From the NCBI GenBank assembly GCA_013146195.2, contig CM028377.1:34229632-34293631 (forward strand): DNA of 64,000 nt. Reading direction: 5' to 3'. A model generated the notes under the pieces. It ran no database searches, was not told the origin of the DNA, and saw only the letters and a list, made by a program, of their open reading frames with translations. Made by a program: the position numbers and the translations under genes. Shown piece after piece: positions 55,536 through 64,000 of the stretch. Position 1 is the first letter of the stretch; each line of letters starts with the position of its first letter. The stretch is from Codonopsis lanceolata. Taxonomy: Eukaryota > Streptophyta > Magnoliopsida > Asterales > Campanulaceae.

Positions 55536-57468
55536 AAATACACATTTTTTTATTTTAATATATTGAAATACACATTTTTTTATTTTACATTTTTTTATTT
55601 TTAATGAAATTAAATGTTTACTTACATGTGAATTTATGTACATGTATATTTTTTTCAAATTTTTTTTTATTTTAAAAAAAAATGGTAAGTGTTTATTTAC
55701 ATCAAAATTGATTTTTTTTCTTTTTTTTTTATAGAAAATTAGCATGCTGCAATTTTATAATTCATGAAATACAATGCATGCAACATGCTTATTATCTATT
55801 CATACTTATTTATTACTACTGTTTATCAAAAGGCTGTACAAGGAAAATAAAGATAGTGGACTTACCTTTTTCTTCCTTCTTCTCTTTTTTTTTAGTTTCG
55901 CAGGAAATTTAAGAGGATGCGGGCTTCATGTGCTAATGTTATGGATATTTATTACATGTTGCCCGAGGCAGCACAGCTTCTGGTAGAGGGCTCTGGTTTC
56001 AATACTTTCATGCACTCCTTCCGTCACTTCACCAGCTATCTGCCGATCTTCGATGCGTTGCGGGATTTCTGGTGGGACACCACCCATACCTTCCATTTCA
56101 GCTAGGGGGAGGCTACCATGACCCCTTGTGACTTCGCTGCCATTACTGGCATTCCTACCAGCATCGGGGAGACTTTGGCCCCGGACTTTACTCTTCGTCG
56201 GTGTAGAGAGGAGGTGGTGGACCTCCTGGGCTTTGAGCCGGAGTTTAAATCGACGGATGAGATTTATATCGGCGATGTCTGGGCGGCTTCTCGATAATGT
56301 CGGGCGGGTGGCGAGCGATATAGGCGTGACTCGAGTGGCTAGGGCTTTTTTATTCTTCTTTCTTGGCACATCGCTCTTTGCCAACTCCTCTACCACCCTG
56401 CGGGTTTCCGTCCTGGCCTGCTTAGCAGATTTTGAGTGGATCCCTTCTTATGACTGGGGACAGGTGGGCTTAGCCGAATTATATGCTTCCATGGACAGGG
56501 CCTGCCGGAACGACTCGCCGACTCTAAATGGATTTGCCCCGACATGGGAGGTATATGTCTTTTCCTGCTTTTGCTGCTTTTCTTTATTTTTTTTATACTC
56601 TTTTTTTTTCTTCGCAACATAAATTTCTCTACTTTTTTTAATTCATTATTACTGATAACATTTTTTCTTTTCTTATTTTCTCTTATTATTTTTTTTTTTG
56701 CAGGTCTGGGCCTTCTCATTTTTCCATTTCTCAGGGTCCTCTTCTTGGCGAGTTCACACGTAGACATACCGGTATGTCGATGATAATAGGGTTTACCCAA
56801 CCCAGGACGGTGGTTGTAAAAACAAGGAACGAGTGCGGGAGCGAATTACAAGCTCGAGTCCTGATACAGTGCACTTTCTTCCTTGGGAGGGCCTGGAGGG
56901 GCATTATGCAGTTGCCTTGGGACTTAGCTGCTGTCGGATACTGATGGTTTCCATTATGGTGGATTCCTTATACATGGGCGAGCGGGTGAATCACCAGCAT
57001 CAGTCTATTTTAGTGCCTCCAGTGGTGCCTCCTCGGCCTCCTTTCTGGGTGATAGAGCCGTCACCGTACCAAAGCAGTATCGATACTGTCAAAATACCTC
57101 ATGCCAGCGACATATTTTCCAATTATGGCATATGAGGATCTTTTGAGATTAGTGCTGCATCCCCCTTTTCCTGCTCCTGCTGTGCCCAGACGGCATTCTG
57201 ATGCTTCTGCCAGACCATGGCCTTCTACTTCATCTCTCGACGAGAACCTGGTGTTCACAGAGCCTGATGATATCTTCTCTACCTTCCAAAATCAGTGGGG
57301 TGGTCACACGGTAGAGGAGGTTCTCCCAGATGTCGAGATCCCCGAGGAGCATCGTGTCCCGGAGCAGGCTCATTCGGTAGACACATTTACCTTTATTGTC
57401 TTTCATATTATCATTTTTTTATTCATGCACACATATATTTTTTCATCATCATTTTTTCTTCATGCATG

Positions 57469-57469
<1 letters not shown>

Positions 57470-57535
<66 letters not shown>
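57470..57535. repeat. CT/AT compound microsatellite in intron 3
   Basis: (CT)n then (AT)n, about 66 bp in total. Confidence 0.97.
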
Positions 57536-57539
<4 letters not shown>

Positions 57540-57845
57540 GAGACTAATATATTCTTTTTCTTGTCTCACTTCTTTTTTATAGGTGAACGTGTCTACATAC
57601 AAGAAGTTGCTGCGGGGCTTCTTCAGTATTAGCAAACTTTATCAGAAACTTGCTAATGAGTTCTCTTGCAGGTAAGCAGCACAGTAAGGCAGACCCGGCG
57701 TCGAGATGGTGACGATGATGATGACGCGGATGTTGGGTCGAGTCGTGCCCGAGGCAGAGGTCGGGTGTACAGAGCTGGTGGCACAACGAGTCCCTGGGTC
57801 ATGGGTGGTGCCCTTGATAGGAGCCAGTCGTCCCGAGTGCATTAG

Positions 57846-58486
57846 CTTTGGATGCCTGCGATTATTAGTCTCTTTTTTCTTTTCTTTTTTTATATAAGAA
57901 ACATGTACAAACATTATTATATAATGCAATATAATTGTATATGATGCAAAATATTACACATGCAAACTCAAATACACACAAAAAATAAAGCTATACCAAA
58001 CATCTAAAAGGTAATGGCACGTTGTATTCTTGGAAAAGGGAGTTTATGAGAATACACCTTCGGATCGGAGTGGGCTTTTCTGGTGATACGGGAATGGAAG
58101 AACGGCCGCCTTCCTCTGTTTCCTCGGCGTACTGTGGCTATTGAACCCGTGTTCATAGCCTCTCTCTTTTCTTGCGATCAGACATAGGAGCAATGGACGG
58201 TCGGACAGATAAACCAGGATACCATGTAGATTTTCCAGCACAGTAAAAAGGCACCTGGCGCGCCCATATGGGAGGCATGGCATGGCGCCAAGGGGAGCTC
58301 ATGGTGGCGCCATGGGTTCTTCCTGTGCAGCCACTGTTCATTATTATTCATGTACTGTGCACAGAAACGTCCGTTTCTTCATGAAATCGGACGGAGACTG
58401 GCCTGCTTTCTCACCAGCTCATTCGTTCTTTCTCCTTTACAATTCTTAAGCCTTCTTCTGCTCTGCCGCTGCCCTCTCGTTTGCCT
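57846..58486. other. Spacer between the two plus-strand genes of element C
   Basis: AT-rich to about 58000, then mixed composition. No gene recognised. Probably holds the end signals of the first gene and the promoter of the second. Confidence 0.45.
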
Positions 58487-58494
58487 TATAAAAT
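58487..58494 (+). promoter_or_regulatory. TATA-like element before the second gene of element C
   Basis: TATAAAAT starts 28 bp before the ATG at 58515. A transcript starting at the usual distance would have almost no leader, so either another start is used or the ATG choice is wrong. Confidence 0.4.
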
Positions 58495-58514
58495 CCATTG
58501 CATCTCTTTCATAA

Positions 58515-59381
58515 ATGGCCGCACTTATTCCCACGGCTTTGGAAATTGAAATTTATGAGAATGCCTTGGATTTCTGGATTCTCTCCCTACGATCAGACGA
58601 GCGGGACTGGTTTGATCATATCTTTGGATTCAGGTGCCTACTGTCCTGGAGGAACGTCATAATAAATTGGGACATGTTGCGGGGAGCCTCCAGGTTTTGG
58701 TCTCCTCAAGACCATCTGTTTAACTTCGGCATGAATGAGATGTGCCCCACATTTGAAGAATTCTGTGCGATGCTGGGGGTGGCACCTTCTCGTCAGATTG
58801 CAGTGCCTGCCTACATGAGACGTCCATACATGGCCATCCGGGAGCTATTTCACACTACCCGCAATGCTACTCCAGGTTTCTTCAATGGAGAGACCTTTAA
58901 TCTAACTGTCCTCCCTGGGGTCTTCACAGAATTTAGGTAGGATGAGGTAGATTACCTGCGGTGTAGGTTGACTGCGCTGTTCCTTTGTCTGGTAGGGAGA
59001 TATTTGTTGGTAGGTCAACCCGGATTTGTTGATGTGCGGGTCGTTGACCTTGCATTATAGGCTCGAGATCGCCGGTTGAATATTGTCCAGGTGATTTTGG
59101 CGGAGACCTTCGCGGGCCTGACTACTTTTGTTGGCGGTGAAGAACTATTCCCTACCGGTAGCCCCATTTTAATACATATGTGGCTGGAAGAGCATTTTCT
59201 GTGGGTTCTGGCTCTTGTACCACACGGAGAACCATATGATCCGACCCTTTATGGTGTTCGTGGGCATCTTCCTCAGACCAATTATTTTGAGTTTGATTGG
59301 GCCGATCATTTTTACCGTCGGGGCTCCATGGACATAATCTGGGTAATTCATCATTGGGAGATCCGGCGTTTCCTTCGGCAT
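58515..59381 (+). pseudogene. Probable DUF7745-type retroelement-associated gene, decayed and truncated
   Basis: The ATG at 58515 opens 141 codons (ALEIEIYENALDFWILSLRS, FWSPQDHLFNFGMNEMCPTFEEFCAMLG) up to a TAG at 58938-58940. The frame continues through DEVDYLRCRLTALFL, another TAG (59058-59060) and 59076-59411 (VILAETFAGLTTFVGG, EEHFLWVLALVPHGEP). The pattern 'F-F--NE-CPT-EEF-A-LG' with a later 'E-HFL--LAL' block resembles plant DUF7745 proteins linked with retroelements; I am moderately sure. Both stops are TAG, possibly from CAG. At 59382 the reading frame runs into LRR-array sequence and stops at 59411, so the C-terminus is lost. Function unknown. Confidence 0.45.
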
Positions 59382-59599
59382 ATTGATCCATCTAGACTTA
59401 TATCTCAATGAACTTGAAAGCATCCACATCGTTTAAAATTCTTATACAACTTCTTATATGGGTCTTACTGCCACCTATATAATTTTTTTCTTCTTAACCC
59501 ACTTAAGAATATATCATCTCATTATATAATATTCTTACATAACTTCTTACACAATTTTTTTTTAAATTTAACGCATCCAAATAAAAAAATTCATTTGCC

Positions 59600-59639
59600 C
59601 CGTGCAATGCGCGTGCAACGTGCGTGTGCACTTGACTAG
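59600..59639 (+). other. Helitron-like 3' terminus 1
   Basis: CGTGCAATGCGCGTGCAACG, then GTGCGTGTGCAC (inverted GTGCA...TGCAC arms) and TTGACTAG before T. CTAG with a hairpin a few bases upstream and T after it is the form of Helitron 3' ends. Copies end at 60527, 61438 and 62345. No Helitron Rep/helicase is present. Confidence 0.55.
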
Positions 59640-60325
59640 TTAGTATGAAAGAGCATCCCACAAAAATGTAACAAGCAAAGTGAAAAAAGCAAAGCTATGA
59701 CAACTATTCAGAAGCCAACTTTCATCCTTTGTTATATTCTTCTACTCTTTCTTCCATTAAAGAGCAATTCAACACCAATACCAGAAGCACAAGCTCTTGT
59801 TAGATGGAAAACAACCTTGTCTTCTTCATCCTCTCTCAATTCTTGGTCTCTTTCCAATATCCCAAACCTCTGCGCATAGACCGGTATCATGTGCAACCCT
59901 ACTGGGACAGTTTCCAAAATCCATCTCTCTGATTCCGGTCTAACCGGAACACTTGCCCAATTCAGCTTTTCTTCATTCCCAATTAGACTTATTTGGATTT
60001 TTACAACAACTATCTTATAGGTTCAATCCCACCCAACATTGGCAATGTCTCCAAAATCACTTATTTGGACTTGAGCGACAATTTGTTGGAAAGAGAAATT
60101 CCATTAGAGATTGGAAAGTTGACTAAACTTGAGTACTTGAGTTTTAATAACAATGATCACAATGGTAAAATTCCATTCCATCTTAGCTATCTTCAAAAGG
60201 TAACATACTTAGACCTTAGTTTAAATCACTTGGCCACTCCAAACTGGTCAAATTTTTTGAGCATGCCAGCATTGACCCATCTCGACTTATATCTCAATGA
60301 ACTTGAAAGCATCCACATCGTTTAA
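59640..60325 (+). pseudogene. LRR receptor N-terminal copy 1 (MIK2-like), broken
   Basis: Start ATG at 59697. A signal peptide (MTTIQKPTFILCYILLLFLP) and LRRNT region (EAQALVRWKTTL, NSWSLSNIPNLCA) are intact, but codon 61 is TAG (59877-59879) where the other copies have TGG (Trp between the paired cysteines C59 and C66). A one-base deletion near 59980 shifts the next LRR. The LRRs then continue (NYLIGSIPPNIGNVSKITYL, LDLSDNLLEREIPLEIGKL) to the short tail ESIHIV and stop at 60325. Full MIK2-like receptor kinases run to about 1000 residues with transmembrane and kinase domains; only the first fifth is present. Confidence 0.9.
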
Positions 60326-60584
60326 AATTCTTATACAACTTCTTATATGGGTCTTACTACCACCTATATAATTTTTTTCTTCTTAACCCACTTAAGAATA
60401 TATCATCTCATTATATAATATTCTTACATAACTTCTTACACAATTTTTTTTTAATTTAACGCATCCAAATAAAAAAATTCATTTCCCCCGTGCAATGCGC
60501 GTGCAACGTGCGTGTGCACTTGACTAGTTAGTATAAAAGAGCATCCCACAAAAATGTAACAAGCAAAGTGAAAAAAGCAAAGCT

Positions 60585-61213
60585 ATGACAACTATTCAGA
60601 AGCCAACTTTCATCCTTTGTTATATTCTTCTACTCTTTCTTCCATTAAAGAGCAATTCAACACCAATACCAGAAGCACAAGCTCTTGTTAGATGGAAAAC
60701 AACCTTGTCTTCTTCATCCTCTCTCAATTCTTGGTCTCTTTCCAATATCCCAAACCTCTGCGCATGGACCGGTATCATGTGCAACCCTACTGGGACAGTT
60801 TCCAAAATCCATCTCTCTGATTCTGGTCTAACCGGAACACTTGCCCAATTCAGCTTTTCTTCATTCCCAATTAGACTTATTTGGATTTTTACAACAACTA
60901 TCTCATAGGTTCAATCCCACCCAACATTGGCAATGTCTCCAAAATCACTTATTTGGACTTGAGCGACAATTTGTTTTAAAGAGATATTCCATTAGAGATT
61001 GGAAAGTTGACTAAACTTGAGTACTTGAGTTTTAACAACAATGATCACAATGGTAAAATTCCATTCCAGCTTAGCTATCTTCAATAGGTAACATACTTAG
61101 ACCTTAGTTTAAATCACTTGGCCACTCCAAACTGGTCAAATTTTTTGAGCATGCCAGCATTGACCCATCTCGACTTATATCTCAATGAACTTGAAAGCAT
61201 CCACATCTTTTAA
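60585..61213 (+). pseudogene. LRR receptor N-terminal copy 2 (MIK2-like), broken
   Basis: Same gene piece with Trp61 restored (CAWTGIMC). It shares with copy 1 the one-base deletion (near 60870) that turns FPNLTHLDF into FPIRLIWIF. It has two stops of its own, TAA at 60977-60979 and TAG at 61085-61087. The tail is ESIHIF then TAA. Sharing the deletion only with copy 1 shows these two derive from one another after it arose. Confidence 0.9.
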
Positions 61214-61494
61214 AATTCTTATACAACTTCTTATATGGGTCTTACTGCCACCTATATGATTTTTGTCTTCTTAACCCACTTAAGAATTTATCATCTCATT
61301 ATATAATATTCTTACATAACTTCTTACACAATTTTTTTTTTAATTTAACGCATCCCAATAAAAAAATTCATTTGCCTCGTGCAATGCGCGTGCAACGTGC
61401 GTGCAATGCGCATGCAACGTGCGTGTGAACTTGACTAGTTAGTATAAAAGAGCATCCCAAAAAAATGTAACAAGCAAAGTGAAAAAGCAAAGCT

Positions 61495-62120
61495 ATGACA
61501 ACTATTCAGAAGCCAACTTTCATCCTTTGTTATATTCTTCTACTCTTTCTTCCATTAAAGATCAATTCAACACCAATAACAGAAGCACAAGCTCTTGTTA
61601 GATGGAAAACAACCTTGTCTTCTTCATCCTCTCTCAATTCTTGGTCTCTTTCCAATATCCCAAACCTTTGCGCATGGACCGGTATCATGTGCAACCCTAC
61701 TGGGACAGTTTCCAAAATCCATCTCTCTGATTTCGGTCATACCGGAACACTTGCCCAATTCAGCTTTTCTTCATTCCCAAATTTGACTCATTTGGATTTT
61801 TACAACAACTATCTTATAGGTTCAATCCCACCCAACATTGGCAATGTCTCCAAAATCACTTATTTGGACTTGAGCGACAATTTGTTTGAAAGAGAAATTC
61901 CATTAGAGATTGGAAAGTTGACTAAACTTGAGTACTTGAGTTTTAACAACAATGATCACAATGGTAAAATTCCATTCCAGCTTAGCTATCTTCAAAAGGT
62001 AACATACTTAGACCTTAGTTTAAATCACTTGGCCACTCCAAACTAAATTTTTTGAGCATGCCAGCATTGACCCATCTCGACTTATATCTCAATGAACTTG
62101 AAAGCGTCCACATCGTTTAA
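61495..62120 (+). pseudogene. LRR receptor N-terminal copy 3 (MIK2-like)
   Basis: Reads cleanly for 183 codons: signal peptide, LRRNT with C59/C66, then LRRs through LDLSLNHLATPN. A four-base deletion (GGTC missing at about 62045) creates an early stop at 62044-62046; the last 25 codons survive out of frame to 62120. Signal-peptide variant KINST (copies 1 and 2 have KSNST) is shared with copy 4. Confidence 0.9.
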
Positions 62121-62401
62121 AATTCTTATACAACTTCTTATATGGGTCTTACTGCCACCTATATGATTTTTTTCTTTTTAACCCACTTAAGAATATATCA
62201 TCTCATTATATAATATTCTTAATAACTTCTTACACAAAAAAATAATTAAATTTAACGTATCCCAATAAAAAAATTCATTTGCCCTGTGTAATGCGCGTAC
62301 AACATGCGTGCAATGCGCGTGCAACGTGCGTGTGCACTTGACTAGTTAGTAAAAAAGAGCATCCCACAATAATGTAACAAGCAAAGTGAAAAAGCAAAGC
62401 A

Positions 62402-63031
62402 ATGACAACTATTCAGAAGCCAACTTTCATCCTTTGTTATATTCTTCTACTCTTTCTTCCATTAAAGATCAATTCAACACCAATACCAGAAGCACAAGCT
62501 CTCGTTAGATGGAAAACAACCTTGTCTTCTTCATCCTCTCTCAATTCTTGGTCTCTTTCCAATATCCCAAACCTCTGCGCATGGACCGGTATCATGTGCA
62601 ACCCTACTGGGACAGTTTCCAAAATTCATCTCTCTGATTCCGGTCTTACCGGAACACTTGCCCAATTCAGCTTTTCTTCATTCCCAAATTTGACTCATTT
62701 GGATTTTTACAACAACTATCTTATAGGTTCAATCCCACCCAACATTGGCAATGTCTCCAAAATCACTTATTTGGACTTGAGCGACAATTTGTTTGAAAGA
62801 GAAATTCCATTAGAGATTGGAAAGTTGACTAAACTTGAGTACTTGAGTTTTAATAACAATGATCACAATGGTAAAATTCCATTCCAGCTTAGCTATCTTC
62901 AAAAGGTAATATACTTAGACCTTTGTTTAAATCACTTGGCCACTCCAAACTGGTCAAATTTTTTGAGCATGCCAGCATTGACCCATCTCGACTTATATCT
63001 CAATGAACTTGAAAGCATCCACATCGTTTAA
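62402..63031 (+). CDS. LRR receptor N-terminal copy 4 (MIK2-like), 209 codons open
   Basis: The only copy with an uninterrupted frame. Residues 1-25 are a hydrophobic signal peptide. An LRRNT_2-type cap follows with W37, W50 and the pair C59/C66, then about five plant-type LRRs (L-x2-L-x-L-x2-N-x-L-x-G-x-I-P; for example SKITYLDLSDNLFEREIPLE). The coding match to MIK2-like (MDIS1-interacting receptor-like kinase 2-like) proteins stops at LDLYLNEL, and six codons of foreign sequence (ESIHIV) precede the stop. Such a product would be a secreted, five-LRR ectodomain without membrane anchor or kinase. Downstream at 63343-63740 lies sequence from the next LRRs of the same gene type, so this copy may be the original locus, interrupted by insertion at about 63012. 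Expression is unknown. Confidence 0.7.
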   Translation: MTTIQKPTFILCYILLLFLPLKINSTPIPEAQALVRWKTTLSSSSSLNSWSLSNIPNLCAWTGIMCNPTGTVSKIHLSDSGLTGTLAQFSFSSFPNLTHLDFYNNYLIGSIPPNIGNVSKITYLDLSDNLFEREIPLEIGKLTKLEYLSFNNNDHNGKIPFQLSYLQKVIYLDLCLNHLATPNWSNFLSMPALTHLDLYLNELESIHIV

Positions 63032-63342
63032 AATTCTTATACAACTTCTTATATGGGTCTTACTGCCACCTATATGATTTTTTTCTTCTTAACTCACTTA
63101 AGAATATATCATCTCATTATATAATATTCTTAATAACTTCTTACACAAAAAAATTAAATTAAATTTAACGCATCCCAATAAAAAAAATTCATCTGCCCCC
63201 CCCACCAAAACCTCACACATGTTTTTAGGAAAAGTTAAGAATAAACCTTTTGAAAATTCTTGACTAAGAATTTTCTTTTCTCTCTCCTCCTAAGAATAAA
63301 GGTAAGAAGCTCTCCCATTGTTATCATTTGGTATTTTTAGCT
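63012..63342. mobile_element. Insertion-like segment interrupting the LRR gene
   Basis: Between LYLNEL (ends about 63010) and the next LRR (starts about 63345) lies 330 bp of non-LRR AT-rich sequence. The first 180 bp is the tail present in every array unit. The last part (63190-63340) differs and includes repeated TAAGAAT words. In related receptors only about 16 residues separate these two LRR pieces. Confidence 0.5.
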
Positions 63343-63740
63343 AAGAATAATCTTGATCTGTCATGTAAGTTATTGATCGGCTCAATTCCCGAGTCACTTT
63401 TTACCAATCTTGGTAATCTTGAATATCTCAATCTTACTTATATTCATTTCAAGGGCCATTGTCATTGAACTTTTCATATCTTTCCAAATTGAAAGATCTT
63501 AGACTTTCATCAAACAATTTTTCTGGCTCGATTCTTGATAGCATAGGTTTATTACATGAGGTGCAGGTCATTGTCTTGTTCGAAAATTCATTTCAAGGAA
63601 ATATTCCTAAAGAGATTGGCTTTTGCCATTGTCTATGTCCAATTTAACCAAGATTTCTTATTTGGGTATCAGTGACAACTTCCTTTCAGGTGAAATCTCT
63701 CCTTATTTTATCACCAATTGGACCGAATTGATAGTTTTAT
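63343..63740 (+). pseudogene. Continuing LRR fragment of a MIK2-like gene
   Basis: Reads LDLSCKLLIGSIPESLFTNLG and NLEYLNLTYIHFKG, then with a frame change SLNFSYLSKLKDLRLSSNNF, LHEVQVIVLFENSFQGNIPK, and in another frame KISYLGISDNFLSGEISPYF. These follow the LRR order of MIK2-like receptors after the N-terminal part in copy 4, but with a deletion between NIPKEIG and NLTKISYL and at least two frame changes. Homology ends near 63740. No kinase region is in the window. Confidence 0.8.
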
Positions 63741-64000
63741 AGCACCAAGCTCTTTAACTTCTCTTAACAAGGTTGGGTGTTCGAGTCTCACTAGAGACAC
63801 TCTTTACAATTCGAGAGAGGTCGGGTGTTAGCCTCTTTAGAGGCATCGTTGTTGTTAAAGCCTTATCCAAAGGCCTCATTTACTACTCCTTTCAGAGGTT
63901 GAGTATTCAAGACCTGAAACTCTCAACCGAGAGGTCGGTGTTCAAAGCCTCCCCGAGGCACCAATTCGAGCCATTCCAAAGGCATCATATATGTATAATT
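63741..64000. other. Unassigned repeat-like sequence at the window edge
   Basis: The words GAGAGGTCGGGTGTT, GAGGTTGAGTATTCAAGACC and GAGGTCGGTGTTCAAAGCC recur about every 60-100 bp. It looks like degenerate tandem or retroelement sequence. No gene seen. Confidence 0.4.

Larger units (their letters stand above)
54499..57845 (+). pseudogene. Plant-mobile-domain-like (aminotransferase-like, PMD) gene, spliced, decayed
   Basis: Inferred exons: 54499-54678, 55896-56550, 56704-57376, about 57583-57671 and 57672-57845. The first three introns have GT...AG borders (54679-55895, 56551-56703, 57377-57582). The protein parts include YYMLPEAAQLL, FNTFMHSFRHFTSYLPIFDALRDFWW, TPCDFAAITGIP and FEPEFK, the pattern of the plant mobile domain found in MULE- and Gypsy-associated proteins. 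After exon 3 come VSTYKKLLRGFFSISKL and a basic/acidic tail. Exon 2 has stops (for example TAG at the FHFS*GE position, where the family has Trp) and frame changes. Introns hold CA/TA and CT/AT microsatellites. The role of these proteins in transposons is not established; host homologues act in silencing. Now non-functional. Confidence 0.55.
51144..59381 (-). mobile_element. Element C: LTR plus internal region of the element-A family, with two plus-strand genes
   Basis: A left (3') LTR at 51144-52947 is followed on the plus strand by the same kind of sequence as element A after its LTR (GAGCCCCTC, then the tandem unit with CTACGTATCC and CCAAACGTAGTT). The interior carries two multi-exon-like plus-strand genes (54499-57845 and 58515-59381), antisense to the element. 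No gag or pol is seen. The right part, including the second LTR, is lost at about 59382, where the LRR array begins. Confidence 0.55.
59382..63190 (+). repeat. Head-to-tail array of about 0.9-kb units: LRR-receptor N-terminus plus Helitron-like 3' end
   Basis: The unit start codons lie at 59697, 60585, 61495 and 62402 (spacing 888, 910, 907). Each unit has about 56 bp of leader, 209 codons of an LRR receptor, a stop, about 220 bp of AT-rich sequence and an end CGTGCAACGTGCG...TTGACTAGT. The array begins inside the LRR end at about 59382 (ATTGATCCATCT) and finishes in the fourth unit at about 63190, where the CTAGT end is missing. Confidence 0.92.

Noticed and set aside
57423..57635. Tyr/Ile-repeat open frames
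   Set aside because: Translation of the CT/AT microsatellite inside an intron-like stretch.
1..64000. tRNA, rRNA, snRNA or miRNA genes
   Set aside because: No cloverleaf with conserved B-box context or known RNA gene was seen; the tRNA-like words found are retrotransposon primer sites. Foldback MITEs could yield small RNAs but cannot be called miRNA genes from sequence alone.

Overview
This window is plant nuclear DNA, almost certainly from a eudicot. It carries Ty3/Gypsy Tat-type and Ty1/Copia Sirevirus-type LTR retrotransposons, Stowaway, hAT, Mutator and PIF/Harbinger elements, AT-rich spacers, GT-AG introns and a MIK2-like leucine-rich-repeat receptor kinase fragment. The species cannot be named from sequence alone. 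I found no bacterial-style operon, no rRNA or tRNA gene and no complete host gene. It is a repeat-rich, probably silenced, intergenic region in which nearly every coding trace is a decayed transposable element or a captured gene piece.

Region by region. 172-13702: a PIF/Harbinger relic is split by a hAT-like element (1457-13584, 8-bp target duplication), which is itself split by an almost complete Gypsy/Tat retrotransposon (1861-13381, 5-bp target duplication). That retrotransposon has gag-protease-RT-RNase H-integrase on the minus strand and a spliced, TATA-driven extra gene on the opposite strand. 13703-21381: a MITE field with six Stowaway-type copies, two members of one Mutator-like family, one hAT with an 8-bp target duplication, a 172-bp Mutator MITE and a long ATT microsatellite. 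21382-35704: a decayed, gag-only Gypsy/Tat element on the minus strand, with a 3.35-kb solo LTR inside its body and a 1.6-kb Mutator-like element inside its right LTR. 36900-38468: a Mutator-like element carrying a RING-H2 sequence (Pack-MULE candidate) and a palindromic tandem repeat.

38889-44549: a truncated Gypsy element with its 5' LTR, tRNA-Met primer site, gag and protease, interrupted by a MITE in the LTR, a Stowaway in the leader and a solo LTR in gag. 44550-45428: the start of another long LTR. 45429-51143: the 3' half of a Sirevirus-like Copia element with a large env-like ORF. 51144-59381: an LTR plus internal region of the same family as the 21-35 kb element, holding two decayed plant genes (plant-mobile-domain type and probable DUF7745 type) but no visible pol. 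59382-63740: a head-to-tail array of about 0.9-kb units, each with the first 209 codons of a MIK2-like LRR receptor followed by a Helitron-like 3' terminus, then a fragment of the next LRRs of the same kind of gene.

The main story is layering. Direct target duplications (CTCCAAAG, TGTAC, TTGGACAC, ATTTGATTA, ATAAG, AAATAAAAT, TATTTCTAA, AAGGCGAC, GGGGG) let the insertion order be read from the sequence. The best candidates for something undescribed are the LRR/Helitron-like tandem array and the Mutator-like family whose interiors are built from amplified GATG-containing words.
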